This document shows positions 7,487 to 16,021 of a DNA stretch of 36,253 bases, piece by piece. The notes under the pieces are model-generated. The model was not told where the DNA came from, ran no database searches, and worked only from the letters and a program-made list of their open reading frames with translations. This stretch comes from Deltaproteobacteria bacterium (GTDB lineage Bacteria > Myxococcota > Myxococcia > Myxococcales > UBA5297). Within the stretch, counting starts at the first letter, position 1. Every line of letters begins with the position of its first letter. The translations under genes were made by a program, and so were the position numbers. The DNA lies in assembly GCA_016218885.1 (NCBI GenBank), contig JACRCT010000657.1, positions 1 to 36,253 on the forward strand, in the 5' to 3' direction.

Positions 7487-8254
7487 GTGCGCCACCCGAC
7501 CGAAGACTCGAGGCTTGTTCCGTTCGACCTGGGCAGAGGTCCTCCGGTCCTGCTGGTCCACGGCTTCACTGGCACTCCCTTCGAGATGCGCTTCCTGGGC
7601 ACGCACCTCGCGCGCCACGGCTTCCGCGCCGTCGGCATGCGGCTGCCCGGCCATGGAGTCGACCCCTTTGCCCTGGAGCAAGCCACCGCCACGCAGTGGG
7701 TCAATGAGGCGCGCGCGGAGCTCCTGCGCATCGGTGAGGGCGGGCGCGCGCACGTGGTGGGACTGTCGATGGGGGCGCTCATCGCCGCCATCCTCGCCGC
7801 TGACCATCCTGACCGCGTGAGCGGCCTGGCGCTGTGCGCCCCGGCGCTACGGCTGAACAAGGTTCGTACCCTGATGATCGGCCTGTCCGCACTGCGCTTC
7901 TTCACGCCTAGGCTGCGCTTCGTCTCCAAGGGGCCCAGCGACCTGCAAGATCCCCTGATGCGAAGGCGGTTGCCGAGCATCGGACGCATCCCTGCCGCGG
8001 CGGTCGAGCAGTTCTCCCGTGTGCGCACCTGGGCCCGCCTGGCCTTGCCCAAAGTGCAGGCTCCGACGGTGGTGGTCTACTCCGAGAACGATCGCACCGT
8101 TCCCTCTGCCGCCGCCTTTGAATGCGCTCGCCTCGTAGGCTCGCGCCCGGTTCGCATGGTACGGCTGGAGCGGTCCAGCCACGTGCTCACGCTCGATGTG
8201 GAGCGCACCCGCGTCGCCGAAGAGATCGAACGCTTCATCCGCGCGCTGGCCTAG
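7487..8254 (+). CDS. Alpha/beta-hydrolase, Est30-like carboxylesterase / monoacylglycerol lipase type
   Basis: A 255-aa cytoplasmic hydrolase. It shows the oxyanion motif VLLVHGFTGTPFEM (~24-37), nucleophile S94 in GLSMGA, acid D202 in YSENDRTVP and H232 in RSSHVLTLD. The spacing is very like Geobacillus Est30-type carboxylesterases (S94/D193/H223), which act on medium-chain esters. No signal peptide is present. The start is probably GTG 7487 (GTG 7484 is three bases earlier), with GGGGAAGG just upstream; the frame is open much further back, but through the divergent DUF3467 gene. Glycerol kinase starts 33 bp downstream on the same strand, so ester or acylglycerol cleavage could feed glycerol to it; that link is inference from position. 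Confidence 0.85.
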   Translation: MRHPTEDSRLVPFDLGRGPPVLLVHGFTGTPFEMRFLGTHLARHGFRAVGMRLPGHGVDPFALEQATATQWVNEARAELLRIGEGGRAHVVGLSMGALIAAILAADHPDRVSGLALCAPALRLNKVRTLMIGLSALRFFTPRLRFVSKGPSDLQDPLMRRRLPSIGRIPAAAVEQFSRVRTWARLALPKVQAPTVVVYSENDRTVPSAAAFECARLVGSRPVRMVRLERSSHVLTLDVERTRVAEEIERFIRALA

Positions 8255-8287
8255 AGAGAGGTCCGCGCCTCGTCGAGGAGCCGCCAG

Positions 8288-9766
8288 ATGGCCCAGTACG
8301 TCCTGTCGATCGATCAGGGGACCACCGGAACCACGATCCTGGTTCTGGACAAGCACCTCGCGGTCAAGGCCAAGGTCAACCAGGAATTCCGGCAGATCTT
8401 CCCCAAGCCGGGTTGGGTCGAGCACAACCTCGAAGACATCTGGGCGACCGTCGAGAGCGGCATCCCCAAGGCGCTGCGCCAGGCAGGGGTCAAGCCGCAC
8501 GAGCTCGTCGCCATTGGCATCACCAATCAACGCGAGACCACCGGCCTGTGGGACCGGCGTAGTGGCAAGCCCGTCCATCACGCCATCGTGTGGCAGTGCC
8601 GGCGCACGGCCGATGCCTGCCAGGAGCTGCGCGCCGCCGGCCACGAGGAGTTCGTGCGCGAGCACGCGGGTCTGGTGCTCGACCCGTATTTCTCGGCCAC
8701 CAAGATCTCCTGGCTGCTCGACAACGTGAAAGGCGCCCGTGCTCGCGCCGAGAAGGGCGAGCTGGCCTTCGGCAACATCGACGCCTTCCTCGTCTGGCGT
8801 TTCACCGGTGGCGCGGTGCACGTCACCGACGCCACCAACGCCTCGCGCACCTCGCTCTTCAATCTCAGGTCCCTGACGTGGGATCCGGAGCTGCTCTCGC
8901 TCTTCCGGGTCCCCAAGGAGGTCCTGCCTCAGGTCAAGGGTTCGAGCGAGGTGTATGGGACGACCAGGGGCGTCAAGTGCCTGCCCGACGGGATCCCGGT
9001 GGCGGGCATCGCCGGGGACCAGCAGGCTGCGCTCTTCGGCCAGGCCTGCTTCGAGCCCGGTGAGGCCAAGTGCACCTATGGCACCGGGGCGTTTCTCTTG
9101 ATGAACGTCGGGCCGCAACCGGTCTTCTCGAAGAAGGGGCTGCTGAGCACCGTGGCCTGGAAGGTGGGCGGGGAGGTCAACTACGCGCTCGAGGGCAGCG
9201 CGTTTATTGCTGGCGCGGCCGTGCAGTGGCTGCGCGATGGGCTCAAGCTCATCAAGAAGGCCTCGGAGATCGAGGCCCTAGCCAAGACGGTCAAGGATTC
9301 GGGTGAGGTGGTCTTCGTCCCTGCGCTCTCCGGGCTAGGCGCGCCGCACTGGCGCCCCGAGGCCCGCGGGCTGCTCGCCGGCCTCTCGCGCGACACCCAT
9401 GCCGGGCACCTCGCGCGCGCGGTCCTGGAGGGAATCGCCTTCGAGGTCTTCGACCTCGCCGAGGCCATGGCCGCCGACGCAGGCAAGACCATTCCGGCCT
9501 TCAAGGTGGACGGCGGGGCGTCGGCCAACGACCTCTTGATGCAGTTCCAGGCCGACCTGTTGGGCGTGCCGGTGGTTCGCCCGCGGATGATCGAGACCAC
9601 CGCCTTCGGCGCCGCCTTCCTGGCAGGCCTGGCGGTCGGCTTCTGGCCAAACAAGGATGAGATTCGCCGCACCTGGAAGGCGGACAAGAGGTTCGTCGCC
9701 AAGATGAAGGATGACGAGCGGGCGCGGCACCTCGCCAAGTGGCGGCGTGCAGTGCAGGGCGCTTGA
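8288..9766 (+). CDS. glpK: Glycerol kinase
   Basis: A 492-aa FGGY-family kinase, the usual length for GlpK, which phosphorylates glycerol to glycerol-3-phosphate with ATP. It begins MAQYVLSIDQGTTGTT, the phosphate-binding loop of glycerol kinases, and continues with GWVEHNLEDIW, the signature GITNQRETT with the active-site Arg-Glu, AIVWQCRRT, and GIAGDQQAALFGQ containing the catalytic Asp. TYGTGAFLLMN and the FGGY C-terminal VDGGASANDLLMQFQADLLG are also intact. The neighbouring genes do not include glpF, glpD or a glp regulator. The upstream esterase may be co-transcribed. Nothing appears degraded. Confidence 0.96.
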   Translation: MAQYVLSIDQGTTGTTILVLDKHLAVKAKVNQEFRQIFPKPGWVEHNLEDIWATVESGIPKALRQAGVKPHELVAIGITNQRETTGLWDRRSGKPVHHAIVWQCRRTADACQELRAAGHEEFVREHAGLVLDPYFSATKISWLLDNVKGARARAEKGELAFGNIDAFLVWRFTGGAVHVTDATNASRTSLFNLRSLTWDPELLSLFRVPKEVLPQVKGSSEVYGTTRGVKCLPDGIPVAGIAGDQQAALFGQACFEPGEAKCTYGTGAFLLMNVGPQPVFSKKGLLSTVAWKVGGEVNYALEGSAFIAGAAVQWLRDGLKLIKKASEIEALAKTVKDSGEVVFVPALSGLGAPHWRPEARGLLAGLSRDTHAGHLARAVLEGIAFEVFDLAEAMAADAGKTIPAFKVDGGASANDLLMQFQADLLGVPVVRPRMIETTAFGAAFLAGLAVGFWPNKDEIRRTWKADKRFVAKMKDDERARHLAKWRRAVQGA

Positions 9767-10078
9767 GCAGGGGCTGGGCCTTTCCGAGCATTCGGCTCCT
9801 TGCCTTGGTTGCCGCACCGCTCTGAGCCAATAGGGTGGGAAGACCTTCGGGAGATCCGGTCTCGTGACCGGACCCGCGCCGAACGCAGGGATCGGGCGCA
9901 CCCGCCATCTCCCCAAGCTCGGCGAGCTTCAGGTCGCCTGCCTCTTCGCCTGCGCGCCGCGCGCTCACGGAGGGGACGGAGGGGGCAGTCTTCGTGTCGC
10001 AAGGGCGGCAGTCAGTAGCAGCGACGCTCTTCGGGGCCCAGGGGAGGTAGAGGGGTCCTCGAGCACCATTCTTCGAAA

Positions 10079-10093
10079 GTACAAGGTTTGTAC
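10079..10093. promoter_or_regulatory. Dyad GTACAA-N3-TTGTAC
   Basis: Perfect 6-bp inverted arms GTACAA and TTGTAC separated by GGT, in the AT-richer part of the 746-bp leader of the kinase-PilZ-Hsp70 gene. It has the size of a dimeric repressor/activator half-site pair. No T-tract follows, so a terminator is unlikely. Confidence 0.4.
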
Positions 10094-10243
10094 CAAGGGG
10101 TATTGCCCGTCCTGCCGATGCCAATGGAACGCGCTATTCGCTCTGCTGGGAGCTTCGGCCTCGGCTTTTGACTGCAAACCTCTTCGCTCAGCGCGCTTCC
10201 GGTTGCCCCTCCTGGAAGCTTTGGCGAGGTGCCGAATCGCAGA

Positions 10244-10262
10244 TGGTAAAGACCTTTTACCA
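10244..10262. promoter_or_regulatory. Dyad TGGTAAA-N5-TTTACCA
   Basis: Perfect 7-bp inverted arms with a 5-bp spacer (GACCT), 250 bp upstream of the 10513 start. The geometry fits an operator for a homodimeric regulator. The arms differ from those of the dyad at 10079, so two different regulators would be implied. Confidence 0.45.
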
Positions 10263-10512
10263 GACCAGCCGGGGGACCTATCCTCCTCTGAGGCCTTCGG
10301 CTGCCCTTTCGCGAACCCCCCCCCGCCTTCCCGGCTTCTCGCCCTGAGCCACGGTTGCGGCTTGCGAAGGATGGGGCAGGGAAGGAGAGCGGTTCCTGGC
10401 TCCTCGATAGCTACGGCACAGGAGAAGACCAGGCTGCGCCCGGAGTGTCGAATTCGAGACGGCGCCGCGATCCCGTCGTATCGTCTCGCGAGAGGCTCGC
10501 GCGCAGGCACCC

Positions 10513-13032
10513 ATGGCTGCAGACAACAACAGGCACTTCGAGGCTGGTCACATCGTCGATGGCAGGTACGAGCTCCAACGGCTGCTGGGCGAGGGCGCGA
10601 TGGGCGCCGTCTACGAAGCCCGCAACGTCTGGACGCAGCGACGCGTGGCCGTGAAGGTGCTCCTGCCGGAGCTGGCCCGCATCGACGGCTTCGCCCAGCG
10701 CTTCATCCTCGAGGGCCGCAGCGCCACCATGGTGTCCCATCCCAGTGTCGTGGAGGTGCTCGACATGGGGCGCGACCCGGCCGACGGGTCGCTGTACCTG
10801 GTGCAGGAATTCCTCGTCGGCACCGGGCTCGACGTGGTTCTCGCCAAGAGGGGGCGGCTGCCGGTCCGCGATGCCCTGGACATCGCCGTGCCGGTCATGG
10901 CCGCGCTGGCGGCGGCCCACCGGCGCGGAATCGTGCACCGCGATGTCAAGCCGGCAAACATCCTCCTGGCCCAGACCGCCTCGGGGATCATCACCCCCAA
11001 GCTGATCGACTTCGGCGTCGCCAAGCTGCTCTCCGGCGACCGACCCACCCAGACCCAACCCGGGGTCCTGGTGGGCACGCCCTGCTACATGTCTCCGGAG
11101 CAGCTCCTCGCCGAGGACCAGATCGATCAGCGTGCCGACGTCTGGGCCATGGGGGTCGTCCTCTACGAGATGCTCGCCGGCCGGCGCCCGTTCGATGGCG
11201 CGCTGGTGCAGGAGGTGTGCGTCGCCATCGCCCGCGGCCAGTTCGCGGCGCTCGGCAGCCTGGCCAAGGAGGCCCCGGACGGGCTGGTGCGGGCGATCTA
11301 CCAGGCCCTGGCACGCCGCAAGGACGAGCGTCACGAGTCGATGGAGGCCTTCCTCGATGCGCTGCTGAGCGCGCCGGGGCTCGAGGAGACCTGCGGCTGG
11401 CTGGTCGAGCGCCATGGCGAGAAGCTGCCCTACCGTCGCCATCATCCGCGCTACGCCGTCCACTGGAGCTGTGACGTGAGCTGTGCGAGTTGGGGCAAGG
11501 TGCTCGAGCTCGTCTCCGCCAACGTCAGCCGCGGCGGGGTGTTCCTGCTCTCCGGCAACCCGCCCCAGCCAGGGGCGAAGGTCGAGGTGGGTCTGGTCCT
11601 GCCCGACGGCGCTCGCATGAGGCTGCGGGGAGCAGTGGTACGAGTGATAGGGCCCGAAGCAGCTTCCTCGGGCGCGAGCGCCGGGTTCGCGGTCCACTTC
11701 GACCAGGAGCATGCGACGGAGCTCTCGGTGCTCGAGCAGGTCGCCGCGGCGCACCAATCGCCGGGGTACGAGGCCTTGCCCGAGGCCGTGCTGGCTCCAC
11801 GCTCTCCAGCGGCCCCGGAGCCCAAGCCAGCGCCGCAATCCCCCCGAGCCCTGCGCGAGCAGCTGGCCGACGCCGTGGGCATCGACTTCGGCACCACCTA
11901 CAGCAGCGTGTCGATCGCCTTCAAGGACCGCGTCTATCCCATCTGCGACGCGCGGCAGCGTTCGCTGCACCCGTCCATCGTGAGCTTTCCCAGGCATGGC
12001 GGCCCCGTGGTGGGTTGGGACGCAAGGCAGAGGCACCTGAGCGAGCCGGAGCGGACGGTGAGGTCGATCAAGCGCCTCCTGGGACGCTCGATCGACGAGC
12101 CCACCCTGCAGGGCTACCTCGGCTCGTTGCCCTATCCCACGGTGCGCGGACCCGGCAACGCCGTGGTGCTGCAGATCGACGACACGCCGCTGGCGCCAGT
12201 ACAGGTGGCCGCGGAGATCATCGGCCTGTTGCGCAAGACCGCTGAGTCGCGCACCGGGAAGGAGATCCTGCGCGCGGTGCTCTCCGTGCCGCTCGACTTC
12301 ACCGAGGCGCAGCGCCAGGCGGTGCAGCGCGCCGCCTCGATGGCCGGGCTCGAGGTGCTCGAGCTGATTGGCGAGCCTATCGCCGCGCTGCTCGCCTACG
12401 GCCTGGGGCAGAACAAGCGCGAGGTCGTCGCGGTCTACGACTTCGGGGGCGGTACCTTCGATTTCTCGGTGGTCGACATGCAGGGCGACCACCACCGCGT
12501 GCTGGCCAACGGCGGGGACGCCTGGCTGGGGGGCGACGACTTCGACCTGGCCATCGCCACCGCAGCCGCCGACCGCTTCTGGCGCGAGACGCGCGTCGAT
12601 CTGCGCCAGCGGGCCGTGGAGTGGCAGCGGCTCCTGTACGCGAGCGAGCACGCCAAGCGGATGCTCACCGCCCAGGAGCAGACAGAGCTGGTGGTGGAGA
12701 AGGCTTTGGAGCATCCCGCTCCCCGCGACCTGCGTTGGAGCCTGAGCCGCGCCGACCTCGAAGCTCTGTGCAAGAGCGCCATCGAGGCTTCGATCGAGGT
12801 GTGTCGGGACGCATTGGCTGGCGCCGGGGTCGCCCTGCAGCGCGTCGATCGCGTGGTCATCACCGGGGGTACCTCGCGGGTTCCCGTCCTGCAGCGCGAG
12901 TTGGCCCGCTTCTTCGGCAAGCCGGTGACCTCGCTCGTCGATCCCGAGATGTCGGTTTGCATCGGTGCCGGGCTGCGTGCGGCCATGCTGACCAAGCATC
13001 AGGTCCGCCAGGCCGCCCACCGCGCGCCCTGA
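10513..13032 (+). CDS. Ser/Thr protein kinase - PilZ - Hsp70-type ATPase fusion
   Basis: An 839-aa soluble three-part protein. Residues ~18-280 form a Hanks-type kinase: Gly loop LLGEGAMGAVYEA, K48 in VAVKVLL, catalytic HRDVKPAN with D144 and K146, metal-binding D166 in DFGVAK, VGTPCYMSPEQ activation/P+1 segment. Residues ~307-400 form a PilZ domain with both c-di-GMP contact motifs: RxxxR (R309, R313) and NxSxxG (N337, S339, G342). A Pro/Ala-rich linker leads to residues ~455-830, an Hsp70 nucleotide-binding domain: phosphate-1 IDFGTTYSS (457-465), phosphate-2 VYDFGGGTFDFS (641-652), adenosine motif VVITGGTSRVP (781-791). The Hsp70 peptide-binding beta-domain and lid are absent; the protein ends just after the ATPase fold. 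No membrane segment is seen. The start ATG has a poor ribosome-binding site. The CZB gene 172 bp downstream has the same direction. Inference: c-di-GMP binding could couple or gate the two nucleotide-using modules. Confidence 0.93.
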   Translation: MAADNNRHFEAGHIVDGRYELQRLLGEGAMGAVYEARNVWTQRRVAVKVLLPELARIDGFAQRFILEGRSATMVSHPSVVEVLDMGRDPADGSLYLVQEFLVGTGLDVVLAKRGRLPVRDALDIAVPVMAALAAAHRRGIVHRDVKPANILLAQTASGIITPKLIDFGVAKLLSGDRPTQTQPGVLVGTPCYMSPEQLLAEDQIDQRADVWAMGVVLYEMLAGRRPFDGALVQEVCVAIARGQFAALGSLAKEAPDGLVRAIYQALARRKDERHESMEAFLDALLSAPGLEETCGWLVERHGEKLPYRRHHPRYAVHWSCDVSCASWGKVLELVSANVSRGGVFLLSGNPPQPGAKVEVGLVLPDGARMRLRGAVVRVIGPEAASSGASAGFAVHFDQEHATELSVLEQVAAAHQSPGYEALPEAVLAPRSPAAPEPKPAPQSPRALREQLADAVGIDFGTTYSSVSIAFKDRVYPICDARQRSLHPSIVSFPRHGGPVVGWDARQRHLSEPERTVRSIKRLLGRSIDEPTLQGYLGSLPYPTVRGPGNAVVLQIDDTPLAPVQVAAEIIGLLRKTAESRTGKEILRAVLSVPLDFTEAQRQAVQRAASMAGLEVLELIGEPIAALLAYGLGQNKREVVAVYDFGGGTFDFSVVDMQGDHHRVLANGGDAWLGGDDFDLAIATAAADRFWRETRVDLRQRAVEWQRLLYASEHAKRMLTAQEQTELVVEKALEHPAPRDLRWSLSRADLEALCKSAIEASIEVCRDALAGAGVALQRVDRVVITGGTSRVPVLQRELARFFGKPVTSLVDPEMSVCIGAGLRAAMLTKHQVRQAAHRAP

Positions 13033-13204
13033 GGCTCGTGGCGGGGCAGAGGAGGGCCTGCCTGACCTTGGGAGAGAGCCTCTGGGCCGGCCGGAAAGCG
13101 CCCTCGGTTCGCGACTCTGGAGCTAATCGCCTGCGGTGAAGGTGCCGATGTCTCCGACTGAGCGCGTTCCGGGCTGGGATCCCGGCAGTGCCCAAGGAGC
13201 ATCC

Positions 13205-13567
13205 ATGGACGCCAAACAAGAGATCGATGCGGCGATCGATGCGCACGCCAAGTGGTTCGTCCGGCTGCGAGTGGCCATCGAGAAGAAGAGCAGCGAGTTC
13301 GCTCCCGGCAAGGTGTCGCTGGACAACGCCTGCGACTTCGGGAAGTGGCTCTATGGGAGCTTTCCGCCGCACCTGAAGGCCAGCCCGGCCTACCTGGAGA
13401 TTCGCAGCCTCCATGCGAGCTTCCACGTCGCCGCCGCGAAGGTCCTGGAGCTGGCGCTGGCGGGCAAGGCTCAAGAGGCGCTGAAGGCCCTCGAACCGGG
13501 AGGGCACCTCAAGCAGGTCTCCATCCAGCTGGTCTCGAAGCTCACCGCCTTGAAGGCCCAGGTCTGA
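13205..13567 (+). CDS. Stand-alone CZB (chemoreceptor zinc-binding) domain protein
   Basis: A 120-aa all-helical protein consisting of little but a CZB domain. The expected zinc ligands are visible: H14 in DAHAKWFVRL, C43 in DNACDFGKWLY, and H70/H74 in LHASFHVAA. CZB domains bind zinc and, in chemoreceptors and diguanylate cyclases, sense zinc or oxidants such as hypochlorite through the cysteine. Here no chemoreceptor or cyclase module is attached. Start ATG 13205 has AAGGAG 6 nt upstream. It follows the kinase-PilZ-Hsp70 gene with a 172-bp gap; co-transcription is possible but not shown. It converges on the gene ending at 13672, with a strong hairpin between them. Confidence 0.88.
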   Translation: MDAKQEIDAAIDAHAKWFVRLRVAIEKKSSEFAPGKVSLDNACDFGKWLYGSFPPHLKASPAYLEIRSLHASFHVAAAKVLELALAGKAQEALKALEPGGHLKQVSIQLVSKLTALKAQV

Positions 13568-13606
13568 GTGCGGCCGTCTCGATGAGATCCCGAAGGTAGG
13601 CAGGCG

Positions 13607-13638
13607 ACAGCCGCCGCCAGCTCCCTGGCAGCGGCTGT
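13607..13638. terminator. Strong hairpin between convergent genes
   Basis: Arms ACAGCCGC-GCCAG and CTGGC-GCGGCTGT pair over 13 of 14 positions (one C/A mismatch) around the 4-nt loop CTCC. It lies between the ends of the CZB gene (13567) and the leftward gene (13672), so it can serve both. There is no clear T-tract on either side. Confidence 0.6.
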
Positions 13639-13671
13639 GTCCTGTCGAAGCTCGTTGGGTACCGCCGCGAT

Positions 13672-15867
13672 CTACCGAGGGTCGGCGAGGATGCGGTCGA
13701 TCTCCGCCTGCGGGTCCTGGATCACGCCCTCGTGCACCAAGGTGAGGTCGCGATTGGACTTGGTGTCGTGCAGCGAGACGTTGTTCACCAGCACCTGGTC
13801 AGCGCCGGCGAGGCTGGCGAGGGTGGCGAGCTCGAGCTGGAGGTCGAGGCTCGCATTGGCCTTGGCGAACACGTGGGCGCGTGCCGCTGGCGTGGCTGCC
13901 TGCTGCAGTCGGGACACGAGTGAGCTGAGCTCCTCGCTGTCGCGCCATGCGGCCCGGTCTTGGGTCAGATTGCGGCCCGTGAGGAAGCGATAGCGGCCCT
14001 CGAGGTCCTGCGCCCGGAAGGAGATGCTGTCGCTCCGGAGCATCTTCATGATGTCGCCGTGGCGCGGGTGGTCGGTGGCCAGCCAGGGCGTATTCCTCCA
14101 CGCGCGCTGGTTGTCGCCGATGAGGTAGTGCATGTCCCAGGGGCGATCGAGCTTCTCGTAGGCGGCCCCGAAGGCCTTCTGCACCTGCTCCGGGCTTACC
14201 TGGCCGAGCGCCTGAAGCCCCTCGTCGGTGATGAAGAAGTCCACCGTGCGATCGGTCTTGCCGAAGCTGTCCAGGAACGTCCCGTTGTCGGCGAGGCCCT
14301 GCAGCGAGTCGCTCTCTGCGCCCAGGAAGCTGCTCAGCTCGATGAACTTGCGCACGTCGTTGCGGGAAGTGACCTTGTCGCCCCGCACGGTCTGGGTCAG
14401 GTGCAGGAAGCTCTCGACCGGCTCTCCCGGCTGCCGGGTCTGGATGAGCTCGGCGGACGTCGCGCGCTTGCCGGCCCAGATGTTGGAGAGGATGCCGGAG
14501 TAGTTCTCGTCGAGCCGGGCCCGGTCGAAGGTGAGCTCGCCCTGCGCCGAGCGGAGCGTGCCGTGAGCCTCGGAGTGGCTGGAAGCAGCTTGCAGCAGAG
14601 CAAGCTTGCCCAGCTTGAGGTTCGCCGAGGTGGAGGAGGTGCGCCCCACTTGGTCGAGGCGCGCGAAGGAGACGCCGCTGCTCGCGCCCTGCGCCCCCAG
14701 GGTGTCGGCCGTCCTCGTGTCCAAGCGCAACAGATCGGAGTAGGCCTTGGCGCCCTCCGCCTGGGACAGATCGATCGTGTAGCTCTGCACCACCTTCTCG
14801 CTCTTGGCGCGTGAGTGCGCCACCGAGAGATCGGCGCTCGTCCACTTGGAGATCTGCTTCTCGATTTTCTTGGCGACGGACTCTCCGCCCTGCTCGAAGA
14901 GGTCTCCGCCGAGCTCCGGCAGGTTGTCCCTAAGAGAGGCGGTGACTCCGACCCGGGCGCCCACCGAGCCGCTGCCCGTGGTGGACTCGAGCGTGGAGAG
15001 GGAGACGAAGACCTTGTCGCCCTCCAGCCGCTTCACCGTGAGCGATACGCTGCCCTCTCTGGACACGCCGACGTTCACGCCCGCCGAGGCCCCCACGCTG
15101 ATGAAGTTGCCGAGGTCGGCCAGCTGCGCGCCCACCCCCACGCCGGCGTTGGCCGCCACCGTCCCTCGCCCGACCAGCCGCACCTCGGTCCCCTCGGCCA
15201 GCGCCTTGGCGTTCTCGGGGTTGAAGGGCAGATCCACCGAGAGGTTCTTGGCGAGCTGGCCCGCTGCAGAGGTCTCGAGCGGATAGGGAGCCAGTACCGA
15301 GTATCCCAAGCTGGCCTTGGAGTTGAAGCCGGCGCTCACGCGGGCGGCGCCCGCCGGCAGCGAGAAGGTGAATCCGGCGCGGGGGTAGATGCCACCACCC
15401 ACCGTGGCCCAGGTCACCTTCTGCCACGCGGCCTCCATGCGCTGGGTCGTCGCCGCGCGATGCGGATCGTCAACGACAAGCGGGTCGTCGGGCCGCAGCG
15501 GTTTGACCTGCGTGCGCACGCAGATGCCGGCGTGGTCGCCCAGCTTGAAGTCGGCGATGGAGAGGTCGCGCGAGCGATAGATCTGGTCCTTGGCGAGGTC
15601 GACGAGCTTGTCCTTGACCTTGTCCAACAGCCCGTCGCTCTCATTGCTGCGCAGGGTGTCGGGCGCCATGCGGAAGAGGGCCAGGGCCTGGTTGCGCTCC
15701 GCGTCGCTGGCGAAGTACTCGCTCTTGAGCTCGTCGCGCAGGACCTGCTGCTGCTCGGCGGTCAGCGGCCCCTCGGCGATGAGCTGCTGCGCCTCGGCGG
15801 CAGTGAGCTTGTGGTCCTTCACCGAGGAAGCGACGCGGTGGCGGAAGGCTTCGAGCGAGACAGGCAT
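13672..15867 (-). CDS. 731-aa protein of unknown function
   Basis: I do not recognise the family. Start ATG 15867 has GAAGAGG 5-6 nt upstream. There is no signal peptide or membrane helix. Residues 1-80 are helical and charged (KDHKLTAAEAQQLIAEGPLTAEQQQVL). Residues ~130-330 are rich in Gly/Ala/Val/Ser beta strands (WATVGGGIYPRAGFTFSLPAG, GVGVGAQLADLGNFISVGASAGVNVG) that look like a beta-barrel or pore-forming-type core. Residues ~340-731 are mainly helical and polar. The alternating pattern with no secretion signal could suit a protein exported by a dedicated system or a phage-like particle component, but this is only an impression. The leader carries a run of eight G (15893-15900), 26 nt before the start. 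It converges on the CZB gene. Confidence 0.75.
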   Translation of the reverse strand: MPVSLEAFRHRVASSVKDHKLTAAEAQQLIAEGPLTAEQQQVLRDELKSEYFASDAERNQALALFRMAPDTLRSNESDGLLDKVKDKLVDLAKDQIYRSRDLSIADFKLGDHAGICVRTQVKPLRPDDPLVVDDPHRAATTQRMEAAWQKVTWATVGGGIYPRAGFTFSLPAGAARVSAGFNSKASLGYSVLAPYPLETSAAGQLAKNLSVDLPFNPENAKALAEGTEVRLVGRGTVAANAGVGVGAQLADLGNFISVGASAGVNVGVSREGSVSLTVKRLEGDKVFVSLSTLESTTGSGSVGARVGVTASLRDNLPELGGDLFEQGGESVAKKIEKQISKWTSADLSVAHSRAKSEKVVQSYTIDLSQAEGAKAYSDLLRLDTRTADTLGAQGASSGVSFARLDQVGRTSSTSANLKLGKLALLQAASSHSEAHGTLRSAQGELTFDRARLDENYSGILSNIWAGKRATSAELIQTRQPGEPVESFLHLTQTVRGDKVTSRNDVRKFIELSSFLGAESDSLQGLADNGTFLDSFGKTDRTVDFFITDEGLQALGQVSPEQVQKAFGAAYEKLDRPWDMHYLIGDNQRAWRNTPWLATDHPRHGDIMKMLRSDSISFRAQDLEGRYRFLTGRNLTQDRAAWRDSEELSSLVSRLQQAATPAARAHVFAKANASLDLQLELATLASLAGADQVLVNNVSLHDTKSNRDLTLVHEGVIQDPQAEIDRILADPR

Positions 15868-16021
15868 GGGACCTCTTCGAGGAGCGGCTTTCGGGGGGGG
15901 AGGCCGGTCAATGACGACGCAGCATTATGCCTGGAGAGCAGACGGACGATCCACTCCTCGGCTTCCTGCTTCGAGAGGTGGGAGCCAGGCAACGTTGGAG
16001 CAAGGGGCCTGGGCGATCCCT

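Larger units (their letters stand above)
9767..10512. other. 746-bp gene-free region upstream of the kinase-PilZ-Hsp70 gene
   Basis: Open frames here lack ribosome-binding sites and protein-like composition. Base composition is visibly less GC-rich around 10060-10270 than in the flanking genes. Within it lie two dyad symmetries (10079-10093 and 10244-10262), listed separately, and a run of nine C at 10316-10324. The long leader, the AT-richer patch and the dyads make it a likely regulatory region for the 10513 gene. Confidence 0.5.

Noticed and set aside
9864-10510. Open frames on both strands in the 746-bp leader
   Set aside because: Arg/Ser/Pro-rich, no motif, no ribosome-binding site; the rightward one runs out of frame into the kinase gene.
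10411-13020. Leftward open frame of about 870 codons opposite the kinase-PilZ-Hsp70 gene
   Set aside because: No recognisable domain, His/Arg/Gln-rich, and fully antisense to a gene with intact catalytic motifs.
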